From contig CBDBBO010000001.1 in assembly GCA_965203135.1 (NCBI GenBank), positions 992,001 through 1,056,000 of the forward strand: a DNA stretch of 64,000 nt, in the 5' to 3' direction. The notes beneath the pieces were generated by a model that was not told the DNA's origin, did no database searches, and saw only the letters and a program-made list of their open reading frames with translations. Position numbers and translations under genes: made by a program. The DNA comes from CATOSD01 sp965203135. GTDB taxonomy: Bacteria > Chloroflexota > Dehalococcoidia > Lucifugimonadales > CATOSD01. This document shows positions 32,082-40,800 of this stretch, piece after piece (the first letter of the stretch is position 1; every line of letters starts with the position of its first letter).

Positions 32082-32399
32082 TTGGATATCGATGGCGCCG
32101 CTACCGCCGAATTCATCGCGAACATAACAGCGATATTGCGGGACATTTTGCTCTTCGCCCTGCTGCTGGTGCTGCTGGTGGGCGCGCTGATAGTCGTCAA
32201 AAAGCTGTCCGCGCTTATCAACGAGGCCCAGAAGGTCGTGACAAACACCAGAGAAATGATCGAGACGCTCACCGAGAACGTCGTCGAGCCTGCCGCGTCC
32301 AACTCCGGCATGGCCTACGGCGCGGGCAAAGTGGGCGCATTCTTACTCGGCTTGAGAAAGAACAAGCGGAGGAAGGGAGACGAAGATAATGGCAAGTAA
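32082..32399 (+). CDS. Small single-pass membrane protein
   Basis: A 105-residue protein with one long hydrophobic helix (about residues 20-42, LRDILLFALLLVLLVGALIVV). An amphipathic segment (LINEAQKVVTNTREMIETL) and a Lys/Arg-rich tail follow. It resembles DUF948/YtxG-type stress proteins in size and layout. Start TTG 32082 has GGAG six bases upstream. Its end overlaps the next gene, a YtxH-like protein, by 11 bases, so the two are translationally coupled; ytxG-ytxH pairing is known in Firmicutes. Confidence 0.7.
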   Translation: MDIDGAATAEFIANITAILRDILLFALLLVLLVGALIVVKKLSALINEAQKVVTNTREMIETLTENVVEPAASNSGMAYGAGKVGAFLLGLRKNKRRKGDEDNGK

Positions 32400-32838
32400 C
32401 GATAGCGGCGGGTCGTTCATCCTGGGCTTTCTGATTGGCGGCATAGTAGGCGCCGCCGTCGGCCTGCTCATTGCTCCCCGCTCCGGGCAGGACACCCGCG
32501 CGGAGCTAGCCGGACGCAGTGAGGCCTGGCGCAACCGCGCCGAGGAAATGGCGGCCAACCTGCGCGAAAGGGCCGCGCCGGCGGTCGATAACGCACGCGA
32601 ACGCATCGCCCCTGCGGTAGACACCGCCCGCGAGCGCATCGACCCGGCCGTCGAAGCCGCACGCGAGCGCATAACCCCCGCAGTGGACGCCGCGCGCGAG
32701 AGGGTCACCCCCATCGTCGAGCAGGTCAACACCCGGCTGGGACGCGCGCAGACCCCGGAAGACGGCGCTGCCGACGCCCCCCCGGAGGGCTCCTCCAAGA
32801 ACGGCGGCCTCGACCAGACCTCCGACGAGCGCGCCTAG
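32389..32838 (+). CDS. YtxH-domain protein with 11-residue repeats
   Basis: A 149-residue protein. A Gly-rich membrane segment SFILGFLIGGIVGAAVGLLI is followed by APRSGQDTR, the YtxH (general stress) signature. Residues 58-112 are five units of an 11-residue repeat, roughly ARERI-x-PAVDx, encoded by 33-bp repeats at 32560-32724. This hendecad pattern suggests a right-handed coiled coil or LEA/apolipoprotein-like amphipathic helix. The tail is acidic and disordered. It is coupled to the small membrane protein upstream. Confidence 0.85.
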   Translation: MASNDSGGSFILGFLIGGIVGAAVGLLIAPRSGQDTRAELAGRSEAWRNRAEEMAANLRERAAPAVDNARERIAPAVDTARERIDPAVEAARERITPAVDAARERVTPIVEQVNTRLGRAQTPEDGAADAPPEGSSKNGGLDQTSDERA

Positions 32839-32856
32839 CCCGCCAGCCAATACCAA

Positions 32857-32930
32857 GAGCCTATCCGATAAGTCCCTTCCCCCTTGACGGGGGAAGGTTA
32901 GGATGGGGGTGACGAACAGGTTGTTGGGAG
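32857..32930 (+). repeat. Repeat A with palindromic arms
   Basis: GAGCCTATCCGATAAG arm, core CCCTTCCCCCTTGACGGGGG, tail GACGAACAGGTTGTTGGGAGG. The right arm supplies the GGGAGG ribosome site of pheA. Confidence 0.75.
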
Positions 32931-32936
32931 GACGCC

Positions 32937-33767
32937 ATGACCAAGCGGCTGGCATACCTCGGACCGGCGGGGTCCTACGCGGAACAGGCGGCGGTCGACT
33001 ACGACCCCACCGCCCGCCTCGTGCCCTTCGTGTCCATCCCCGCCGTCGCCTCAGCCGTGAGGTCCGGGCTGGCCGACGAGGGCGTGGTCCCGATCGAAAA
33101 CTCCCTCGAGGGCTCGGTCACCTTCACCCTGGACCTGCTCATCGGCGAGACCGACCTGTCCGTCCGCAACGAACTGGTAATTCCCATCGACCATTGCCTC
33201 GTGGTTGTCGAGGGCACCGACATGGAGCACATCCGCGCGGTCTACTCCCACCCCCAGGCGCTGGCCCAGTGCCGCTCGTTCCTCGACAGGTGTTTCCCCG
33301 CCGCCGAGCAGATGGCCTCCCTCAGCACCTCCGCCGCCGTCGAGCAGATGCGCGAAAGCGACGTCCCCGCCGCCGCCATCGCCAACCGCAGGGCCGCCCA
33401 ACTCTACGACGCGCAGATCATAGCCACCGGTATCCAGGACAGACCCAACAACCAGACCAGGTTCGTCATCCTGGCGCCGTCCGACCACGCGCCCACAGGC
33501 CACGACAAGACGTCGATATGCTTCTCGTTCGCGGAGGACTCGCCGGGCATGATGTACTCGGTGCTCTACGAGATAGCCCGGCGGCAGATAAACATGACAA
33601 AGATAGAGTCGCGGCCCACCGGCGAGACCCTGGGACGCTACATCTTCCTGATCGACATCGAGGGACACAGGGAGGACGACATCGTACGGGACGCCCTCGA
33701 CGCGATACGGTCGCAGGTGTCCATGTTCAGGATCTTCGGCTCCTACCCCACCACCCCGCCCGCCTAG
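32937..33767 (+). CDS. pheA: Prephenate dehydratase
   Basis: Converts prephenate to phenylpyruvate in phenylalanine synthesis. The 276-residue product begins RLAYLGPAGSYAEQAA and has VPIENSLEGSVTFTLD. Further on are AVYSHPQALAQC and a TRFVILAP strand before the regulatory domain. The ACT domain carries ESRPTGETLGRYIFLIDIEGH, the allosteric Phe-binding ESRP. It is monofunctional, with no chorismate mutase domain. GGGAGG precedes ATG 32937 and is itself part of a repeat A arm. No other aromatic-acid gene is nearby. Confidence 0.96.
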   Translation: MTKRLAYLGPAGSYAEQAAVDYDPTARLVPFVSIPAVASAVRSGLADEGVVPIENSLEGSVTFTLDLLIGETDLSVRNELVIPIDHCLVVVEGTDMEHIRAVYSHPQALAQCRSFLDRCFPAAEQMASLSTSAAVEQMRESDVPAAAIANRRAAQLYDAQIIATGIQDRPNNQTRFVILAPSDHAPTGHDKTSICFSFAEDSPGMMYSVLYEIARRQINMTKIESRPTGETLGRYIFLIDIEGHREDDIVRDALDAIRSQVSMFRIFGSYPTTPPA

Positions 33768-33896
33768 CCCTGCGAGTCCCTTCCCCGCCCCCCAAATCGG
33801 ACCGCCCCACCTTCCCGCGCATTGACAAAGAGCCGCCCAGTCTCCACATCGCCATCATAGTAGGAGGCATGAGCCGCGCGGCCTATGCCTTTCTTG

Positions 33897-33926
33897 TTGA
33901 TTCGCAAATTGCCGCTGGAGTAGAAT
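33897..33926 (+). promoter_or_regulatory. Candidate promoter of protease module copy 1
   Basis: TTGATT, 18-base spacer, TAGAAT. The same TAGAAT box recurs exactly 35 bases before the ATG of module copies 2 and 3. Confidence 0.5.
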
Positions 33927-33966
33927 GTGGCCTCTAGAGAAATGCCTTTTGATAGTAGGTGAAGAG

Positions 33967-34242
33967 ATGACGACGCCAACACGCCGGCCCCGCGAGGAGA
34001 CTGCCCGCCTTGGCAAGGAGATCTACGAGAGGGACATTCGGCCCTTGGTCGAAGATGCCCACCACGGGGAGATCGTCGCCATCGACGTGGACAGCGGAGA
34101 CTACGCCATCGGCGACATGGTGGTTACCGCCGCGAAGCGTCTGCGAGAGAAGCGCCCGGATGCCATCAATGTCTCGAGTGAGCGGGTCGGATACCCGACG
34201 CTGCGCAGTTTCGGTGGCGGTTCCCTGCGGAGGACCGGGTGA
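33967..34242 (+). CDS. Module copy 1: small DUF-type protein
   Basis: A 91-residue protein of a family seen three times in this window. Its core is ETARLGKEIYERDIRPLVE, then GEIVAIDVDSGDYAIGD, KRLREKRPDAINV and a C-terminal GYPTLRSFGGGSLRRTG. This resembles small partner proteins often found before retropepsin-like proteases. The function is unknown. The stop overlaps the next gene's GTG start, so the pair is translationally coupled. The chosen ATG 33967 follows AGGTGAAGAG. Confidence 0.8.
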   Translation: MTTPTRRPREETARLGKEIYERDIRPLVEDAHHGEIVAIDVDSGDYAIGDMVVTAAKRLREKRPDAINVSSERVGYPTLRSFGGGSLRRTG

Positions 34243-34610
34243 TAGAGGGCTTCGTGAACGCCAACTATGAACCGGTCATTTCGCTTTCCGTGCAAGGTCC
34301 GTCGGGGCAGGCGCGGGAGATCGAAGCCGTAGTGGACACCGGTTTCAATGGCTTTCTGACCTTGCCTCCGGCGCTGGTAACGGAGCTGGGGCTGACCTTT
34401 CAGAGCGAAGGATGGGCTACACTGGCAAACGGGAGTGAGGAGACCTTTGGCGTGTATGGCGTCACGGCGCTTTGGGACGGCCAGCCGAGATATGTCGACG
34501 CCGACGCGGTGGGGCCGACGCCGCTTGCTGGCATGTCCCTGCTGGACCGCCACAACCTGAACATCGACGTTGAGAACGGCGGCCGCGTCGTCATCCAAGC
34601 CAAAGAGTAA
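34239..34610 (+). CDS. Module copy 1: clan AA (retropepsin-like) aspartic protease
   Basis: A 123-residue single-domain protein. The catalytic motif EAVVDTGFNGFL (D-T-G) is near residue 32, followed by LGLTF and a late LAGMSLLDRHNLNIDVENGG, as in bacterial clan AA proteases that dimerise to form the active site. No signal peptide is seen. It starts at a GTG overlapping the upstream stop (GTGA). Its last 67 bases (34551-34617) are almost identical to the end of the deleted copy 3 at 43051. Confidence 0.85.
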   Translation: MIEGFVNANYEPVISLSVQGPSGQAREIEAVVDTGFNGFLTLPPALVTELGLTFQSEGWATLANGSEETFGVYGVTALWDGQPRYVDADAVGPTPLAGMSLLDRHNLNIDVENGGRVVIQAKE

Positions 34611-34660
34611 CCTGCCCCCCTTGTCCCCTCTCCCTCTGTCTCGCACACTCCCGCAAATGG

Positions 34661-34666
34661 TAGAAT
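34661..34666 (+). promoter_or_regulatory. Conserved TAGAAT box of module copy 2
   Basis: TAGAAT 35 bases before ATG 34701, preceded by a stretch (CTGTCTCGC, CACTCCC) that recurs upstream of copy 3. Confidence 0.4.
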
Positions 34667-34700
34667 GCCATGCGTAGAAGTACGCCTTGAAGGGGGACGC

Positions 34701-35003
34701 ATGAGAGACGCAAAGACCCCGGCGCCCACGCCGACGGCGCCAACCCGCCCCAGCGAGGAGATCGTCCAACTGGGCAAGGAAATCTACGAGCGGGACATCC
34801 GTCAGCAGGTCGAGTCCAACCACTTTGGGGAATACGTCGCCATCGACGTTGAGACCGGGGATTGGGCAGTCGCCGACAATGAGAGTGACGCGGCGGAACG
34901 CCTGCGGACGGTGCGCCCCGGGGCTATCGATGTCTTGATGGAGCGCGTCGGGTACCGGGCGCTGCGCAGCTTCGGAGCCGGATCTTTGCGGAGGACCGGA
35001 TGA
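34701..35003 (+). CDS. Module copy 2: small DUF-type protein
   Basis: A 100-residue paralogue of the gene at 33967. It has a longer Pro/Thr-rich N-terminus (PAPTPTAPTRP) before EEIVQLGKEIYERDIRQQVE, then YVAIDVETGDWAVAD and a closing GYRALRSFGAGSLRRTG. AGGGGG precedes ATG. The stop overlaps the start of the protease gene (ATGA). Its upstream region and N-terminus are closer to copy 3 than to copy 1. Confidence 0.8.
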   Translation: MRDAKTPAPTPTAPTRPSEEIVQLGKEIYERDIRQQVESNHFGEYVAIDVETGDWAVADNESDAAERLRTVRPGAIDVLMERVGYRALRSFGAGSLRRTG

Positions 35004-35368
35004 TAGAGGGCGTGGTGAATGCCGCCCACGAAGCAGTAGTTCCCCTTCATCTACGAGGACCGGAGGGGCGAAACCGAGACATCGAGGCCGTGGTGGATAC
35101 TGGTTACAGCGGCTACTTGACCTTACCAGTTGCGCTGGTCGCGGAGTTAGAGTTGCCTTTCGCTTACATGGGTCGGGCATTGCTGGCAAACGACGACGAA
35201 GTGAGGTTCGAGGTTCACGACGTTACGGTCATGTGGGACGGCCAGCCCAGACAAATCAAAGCCGACGCCACGGGCAGCACGCCACTGGCGGGGATGCTTC
35301 TCCTCCACGACCATGACCTGAGCATCCAGGTCCGGGCCGGCGGCCGCGTCCTCATCTCGCAACTGTAG
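35000..35368 (+). CDS. Module copy 2: clan AA aspartic protease
   Basis: A 122-residue paralogue of the protease at 34239. It has DIEAVVDTGYSGYLTLP (catalytic D-T-G) and GSTPLAGMLLLHDHDLSIQV. It diverges more in the C-terminal strand (VRAGGRVLISQL) than copies 1 and 3 do from each other. ATG 35000 overlaps the previous stop. A fragment of the trkA 3' end lies 80 bases downstream, in the same relative position that the real trkA has to copy 3. Confidence 0.85.
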   Translation: MIEGVVNAAHEAVVPLHLRGPEGRNRDIEAVVDTGYSGYLTLPVALVAELELPFAYMGRALLANDDEVRFEVHDVTVMWDGQPRQIKADATGSTPLAGMLLLHDHDLSIQVRAGGRVLISQL

Positions 35369-35448
35369 GGGCAGGCTTGTAACCTGCCCGCTTCCCCCTT
35401 CCCCCTCGGATGCGGGCCGACAACGAAGAGGCCCTGCGTACCCCGAAA

Positions 35449-35490
35449 CTACTCCTCCGCGTTCTCCAGTCTCTCCACCAGGTCGTCCTG
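35449..35490 (-). pseudogene. Fragment of the 3' end of trkA
   Basis: These 42 bases match the last 42 bases of the trkA gene (43155-43196) with one mismatch, and encode QDDLVERLENAEE plus stop on the minus strand. Homology fades immediately beyond. The intergenic stretch leading into it also resembles that between module copy 3 and trkA. It is a remnant of a duplicated segment. Confidence 0.8.
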
Positions 35491-35540
35491 GCCGGCGAGC
35501 GCGTCACCATAGAATCTGAAAAGTAACCCGGTTTCGCATT

Positions 35541-35895
35541 TTATTGATATACTATATCATTATGGTGTTTGTCAGGGTTCGGCGCGCCAGCGTCCGAGCC
35601 GAACTGATTTCAGCCTGTTGACATATAGAATGAGCCTGTGGTTTAATGCTTACGTTGTCCTAATTAATGATACTTAGTATCTACTACTGTATTGACTGAC
35701 AACGTCGCGGCAGTGCCGCCTCGATGCGTAAAGGAGAGATGCCCGATTGGTTCTCGTCAGGCCAACTTCGGCGGCGGCAACCAATCCACCCAGGAGGATG
35801 AGCCAGTGTAGGAATACCTAGCGCGCCCACGGCGCGACATCAAACCCAACGTACCTCGGAAAACACATACACACAGGAGAAACTCAAAACCCACG
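35541..35895. other. AT-rich leader region before the surface-protein genes
   Basis: A 355-base gap, distinctly AT-rich for this genome (for example 35535-35565 and 35640-35695). It holds one promoter candidate. I see no gene in it. Its composition suggests foreign origin or a regulatory region for the surface proteins. Confidence 0.5.
35618..35647 (+). promoter_or_regulatory. Candidate promoter for the surface-protein genes
   Basis: A perfect TTGACA, 18-base spacer, TTTAAT, about 250 bases before the first surface gene. Confidence 0.45.
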
Positions 35896-37608
35896 ATGGA
35901 TACCATTATCAACGCACCCAAACGCTTCAAGCTCTTCGCGGCGGCCTTCGCCATGGCCGCCCTGGCAATCACCGTGCTGGCGGTGTCCTTCGCCACCGGC
36001 CCGGCCTGGGCCCAGAACCCGGGTCCCGGCGGCAATGGCCCCACCGGCAACACCGACGGCGACCCCAGCTATCCCAACCTCAGCACCTACCCCGACCCCC
36101 AGCCCTGCGGCCCCGGCGCCCCCGGGATCGCCGACATGAAAGAGCCGCACGAGATAACCTCCGGCCACTACGCCCTCTTCGACGCCTACTGGCGCACGAT
36201 AAGCAAGGGCGAGCAGTCACACGAGACGGCCGGCGTAGGCGTCCTGCACACCAACCTCTGCCCGCCCGAGATGGTCAAGGAAAAGAAGTTCGATCCCAAT
36301 ACCGGGACGAATAAGGTAACCATCGCCCGCTCCGCCCGCAATGGCGGGATGGAGGTTGATGAAGCCATCATGCACGTGCTGAACACTCACATGGCAACCA
36401 CGTCTGAGACCAGCACCAGCACCGGCTATCTGTCGCTGGAAGAGTACCCAGCGGTTAAGGAACACGCGCCCGCCGGATCCCCGGTATGGTGGCTGCGGCT
36501 GGACGACCCGGGCACCCCGTCGGACGAGACCTCCGACCTGGGCATTGGCTTCTCCACCGAGCTGCTGAAGGACCAGCAGCGCTGGGGCTCGATGCGCTAT
36601 AAGTTCGAGGTGGAGCGTCACCCGAACGACCCCACCGACGTGCCGCACTTCTTCGCCTACGAGTCCCCTGATGTCAGGGCTGAGGGCTCCGATGGTGGGG
36701 TGAAACTTGTCTGGGACAGCTCCAAGGCCGGTAAAGGTGAGGTGCTGTTGGGCCCCGGCGAATACAAGGATCTGCAGTGGGTCTTCACCAAGCCCGGCAC
36801 CTACCTGCTGTGGGTACACCTCCTGGCCGACGTCAAGAAGCCTAACCCCGATAACCTCAACCCGGGCTGGAAGCCCATCAGCGGCAACGAGACCGAGACG
36901 AGCGAGGTTTACCGGTACACCATCCAGGTGGGCGACATTCTCGACGAGACGGAGCCGCCGATATTCGGCGTCAACCGCAGCGTTTCGGAGAACTCCCCGG
37001 GCGGCGTCAAGGTCGGCGACCCGATACCGGTCTATAACGCTGAAGCGCCTGTGCTCTACTACGCTCTGACCGGGGACGGGCATAGCAACTTCAAGACGGT
37101 TGTTGCGTCCACCGACCCGCACACAGTCCAGATAGTAGTGGCGGACGGCGCCAGCCTGGACTACGAGGACGAGGAGAATCGCTCCTACGAGCTCAACCTC
37201 ACCGTCACCGACAGGGTGGACCACGAGCACAACTTCGACCCCAGTGTGGACGACGTCCTGATACTCAGGATAGACTTGGAGGACCAGGAGCCGGGGTTGA
37301 AGATCCAGGCTGACCGAACATCCCTGAAGGTTAACGAAACGGTAAACTTCGTCGCCTGGTTTGAGCCGACGCCGGAACGAGAGGGCCAGACGCCCGCCTA
37401 CCTGTGGGGAGAGAAATTCCACCCAGCCGATCGTGATCTGTGGCATGTTCTCAGCCTCCCTGACGCCGGTCCCACCTGGTCAGTTTCGCAGGCGAGCGCG
37501 ACCACCAAGACGTACGATGCGGCCGTAGAGTGGGTAAACGACGACACAGCCTCTATGCTGCCAACGTTCGTGCAGTCGAACCAAATCACAATCACCTGGG
37601 AGAATTAA
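35896..37608 (+). CDS. Secreted surface protein, choice-of-anchor-M-like plus cadherin-like domain
   Basis: A 570-residue exported protein. A signal peptide (hydrophobic FAMAALAITVLAVSFA, cleavage near AWA-QN at about 39) starts it. Residues about 80-350 resemble the actinobacterial surface-anchored repeat domain ('choice-of-anchor M'): HEITSGHYALFDAYW, WDSSKAGKGEVLLGPGEY and WVFTKPGTYLLWVHL. Residues about 360-460 look cadherin-like (FGVNRSVSENSPGG, GASLDYEDEENRSYEL). A final Ig-like segment follows (ADRTSLKVNETVNFVAWF). No transmembrane or sortase motif is visible. Probably a cell-surface or matrix protein in adhesion; the ligand is unknown. An AGGAG lies farther upstream than usual (about 16 bases). 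Confidence 0.75.
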   Translation: MDTIINAPKRFKLFAAAFAMAALAITVLAVSFATGPAWAQNPGPGGNGPTGNTDGDPSYPNLSTYPDPQPCGPGAPGIADMKEPHEITSGHYALFDAYWRTISKGEQSHETAGVGVLHTNLCPPEMVKEKKFDPNTGTNKVTIARSARNGGMEVDEAIMHVLNTHMATTSETSTSTGYLSLEEYPAVKEHAPAGSPVWWLRLDDPGTPSDETSDLGIGFSTELLKDQQRWGSMRYKFEVERHPNDPTDVPHFFAYESPDVRAEGSDGGVKLVWDSSKAGKGEVLLGPGEYKDLQWVFTKPGTYLLWVHLLADVKKPNPDNLNPGWKPISGNETETSEVYRYTIQVGDILDETEPPIFGVNRSVSENSPGGVKVGDPIPVYNAEAPVLYYALTGDGHSNFKTVVASTDPHTVQIVVADGASLDYEDEENRSYELNLTVTDRVDHEHNFDPSVDDVLILRIDLEDQEPGLKIQADRTSLKVNETVNFVAWFEPTPEREGQTPAYLWGEKFHPADRDLWHVLSLPDAGPTWSVSQASATTKTYDAAVEWVNDDTASMLPTFVQSNQITITWEN

Positions 37609-37694
37609 CCGGCCCCGGCCAGCCGGGCGGCGACATTCCGCCGGCCGGCTGGACATAATCCTGTAAGTCCATCCTGTCCTGATGCGATTGCAAG

Positions 37695-37740
37695 AGTCCC
37701 TTCCCCCTCGACGGGGGAAGGCGTAGGGAGGGGGGTGATC
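37695..37740 (+). repeat. Repeat A, variant tail
   Basis: CCCTTCCCCCTCGACGGGGG, then GAAGGCGTAGGGAGGGGGGTG, between the two surface-protein genes. Confidence 0.75.
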
Positions 37741-37808
37741 AGGCTGAATGCCTGCGCCCCTCTCCCGCAGTAACCACCCCACAAGCGCCCCCTCAATCAT
37801 AAATCTGA

Positions 37809-40800
37809 ATGACAGCAGCCCGTACTCTCATCTTTCCCCTGGCGGCGACGCTGGCGATTGTCGCGATTATCGCGACAGGGGCTGCCCACGCCCAGCAGGT
37901 TGACGAATCCCTCCCCCCCCTTGCCGACCTGACTATTACCTCCGAATATCGAACTGTCACCAGGTCCGTAAACTGGAACGTTACCGTGAAGAACAACACC
38001 GTCGGGGCTCATCCGGGAGTGTATGTCCATCTCGTAGAGGTGGACATTACCATAAGTGATCCGGTCCGCGGTACTAGTACACAGATGTGGACCATCAGGA
38101 ACCTGCCGCCCGGGGACAGCGAGACCAGAATATTTGGACCCTTGCGCAATGCCCGGGGAGTAACTACTGGACCGGCATTAGTGGCGCAGCGGTTCTATGC
38201 CAAAATCACCAAATCAGACCCGGTGGAGTCGCCGCGCTTCGAGTTCAACAATGCCACGGAACACTGGGCCATGGAAAACCGTCGCAATGCGAAAACCTCT
38301 TTCACCAACGGGGACATCGGCCTTGACGTCGGCAGCATATCCGACCGGTCCCCGGGGTCGGGGGGAGCGACGACCTTCACGGTGTCTGCCCGTAACCCCG
38401 GTGACCGCATCCCTGGCGTAAACAGTGCTGACCAGAGCGATTCTCTGTTAGACGTACAGGTCGAAATCAGCCTATCGCCGGGCCTGTCCTTCGCCGGGAC
38501 CCAGCCGGAGGAGCCGTCCGGCACGACGTTCGATACGACCACCGGGATCTGGAACGTGGGCACCCTGTTCGATAACCCCTTGATGCTCCAGGTGGCGGTC
38601 AACCTCACCAGCGAAAGCCTGGCGGACCTGTCCCTGGAGGAGCGGTGCCTGACGGCGAAGGTGATCAGCGCCGTGCCCTGGTTCGCCTCCGACCCCTTGA
38701 AGCGGGCGAACGACACCGCCACCGCGTGCCTGGGCAGGTCGGTGGTGCTGACCCAAGGCGAAGTAGGCCTGTTCTATGTGCTTGACTGTGTCGGCGCCAC
38801 GTCCACCCCCTGCACCAGCGCCGACACGCTGGAACTGGTGGTGGAGTTGCGCGACAACGTTTACCTACAGGCTGAAGCAGTCATCGTGCAAATTCAGCCT
38901 CCCCTGGGACGGCAATCCGACGGAACCTGGCATACCGGACGACCGGACGGAGAACAGCCGGGCGTAGTCCACAGTTTGGACATCACGGATTTAGCTGTCC
39001 CTGGTACCTGGACTCACATGAAGCGGGAAATCTCGGTCCCCGGTGGCTTCACGCTGCCAGGCTCTTTCTCCATCCGCCCAACCGCGGCTCTTTCCTTCAA
39101 TTTCCTTGACCCCGTTAACGCGCGACAAGCAGGCCCTTTCGCATTAGACAGCGCATTCAATGTCAAGCAAATCGTCAAGTTCGGCAAGCTTGGAACATAT
39201 AAAGTTACGCCAGCCTTCTCCTTCACTCACAAGACCATTGACGTAAACATGGACAACAACAAGGACGTATTCACCGCCAGCGCCACCTATGTCTTCCACG
39301 TGGGCCCCATGGCGGACCTGGAGGTGCGGGACGCCGGGGCCGCCAACCCCGAAGTTCCCACCGGCCAGAGCGCCTACACCGTAGTAGCCGTGAACAACGG
39401 TCCGGACACTGCCTCCGCCGTCCGGGTGGAGTTGGCCGGAGTGCCGGAGGGAGCGGAGGCAGTCCCCAGCTATGGGGAATACGTCCAGGGAACCTGCCAG
39501 AGTAGCCTCTGCGATGGCGTCTGGACCATCGGCGAGCTGATTCCCGGATACAACTACCGTCCCTCCGTCTATGCCGCAGAAGGCGCGGCTCTGACCCTGA
39601 TAGCCGCCAGCGGCGCCTCCATCACCGCCGAAATCGAGAACATGGAGAACTACTGCGTCCGCATCAAGGATGACGACCCCGACCCCGAAAACGACCTGGA
39701 ATGTACAGGGAGCGTGCCGACGGGTTACACAGATCACTCCATCGCCTACTATGACCACATCGAGGGGAACAACACGACGACGGTGGAGCTCCGCGCCGGG
39801 GGCCTCCAGGGCCGCCATCCGGGCGCGCCGGGCGGCGTGAAGGTGACGGAAACGCCGGTGGCCAACATCCTGACCTGGCAGCCGGTGGAATCGGTGTACG
39901 GACACCCGGTAACGCGCTACGAGGTGCAGCGGGCCACCAGCACCTGGGCCACGCTGGCGTCGGACGTGGATGGGGCCGTGTACCTGGACATGGATCCCGG
40001 CAGCGGCGATCCGGACTACCGGGTGCGGGCGGTGAACGAGTTCGGCGTCCCCGGCCCGTGGTCCGAGTCCTCCGGGAGGACCCCCGGCGTTCCCCAGGAC
40101 TTCACCGCCGCCGTCGCCGGCAGCGCGCGGATCGATCTGTCGTGGGGCGCGCCGGACGCCGTGATCGGCGTAAGCGTATCCGGCTACGAGATCGAGGTCT
40201 CGTCGGACGGCGGCGACACCTGGACCCAGCTCGCGGCGGAGCACAGCGAGAGCCCCTACGCCCACAACGACGGCACGCTGGCACCGGGCGCGACCCGCGA
40301 CTACCGCGTGCGGACCGTGGGCATGGTCGGCGGCAAGAAGCTGAAGAGCGGCTGGGCGACCGCCAGCGCCGAGGTGCCATACCCCACGCCCGGCGTTCCC
40401 AAGAGCTTCGCCGCCAGCGGCTCCAGCGACACGCGGGCCGCGCTGTCGTGGGGCGCGCCCGACACGGTGGCCGGCGTCAGCGTCACCGGCTACGAGCTGG
40501 ACTTTTCGACGGACGGCGGCAACAGCTGGAGCTCCCTGCCGGACCAAGCGGCCGCGGCCACATCCACGTCCCACACCGACCCCGATCTGTCGGCGGACGC
40601 CGTCCGGCAGTACCGGCTGCGGACCGTGGGCAGCGTGGGCGGCGTGACGGTCAAGAGCGGCTACACCTACGCCGTGGCCACCCGGGACTACCCGACTCCG
40701 GGCGCGCCGCGGGACTTCACCGCGCTCGCCGTCAACCGCTCGCAGGTCAACCTGTCGTGGAGCGAGCCCGAGGCCGTGGCCGGCGTGAGACTCACCGGCT

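Noticed and set aside
35797..35823. CAGGAGGATG and a seven-codon frame before the first surface gene, considered as a leader peptide
   Set aside because: The ribosome site touches the ATG with no spacing, and nothing suggests attenuation.
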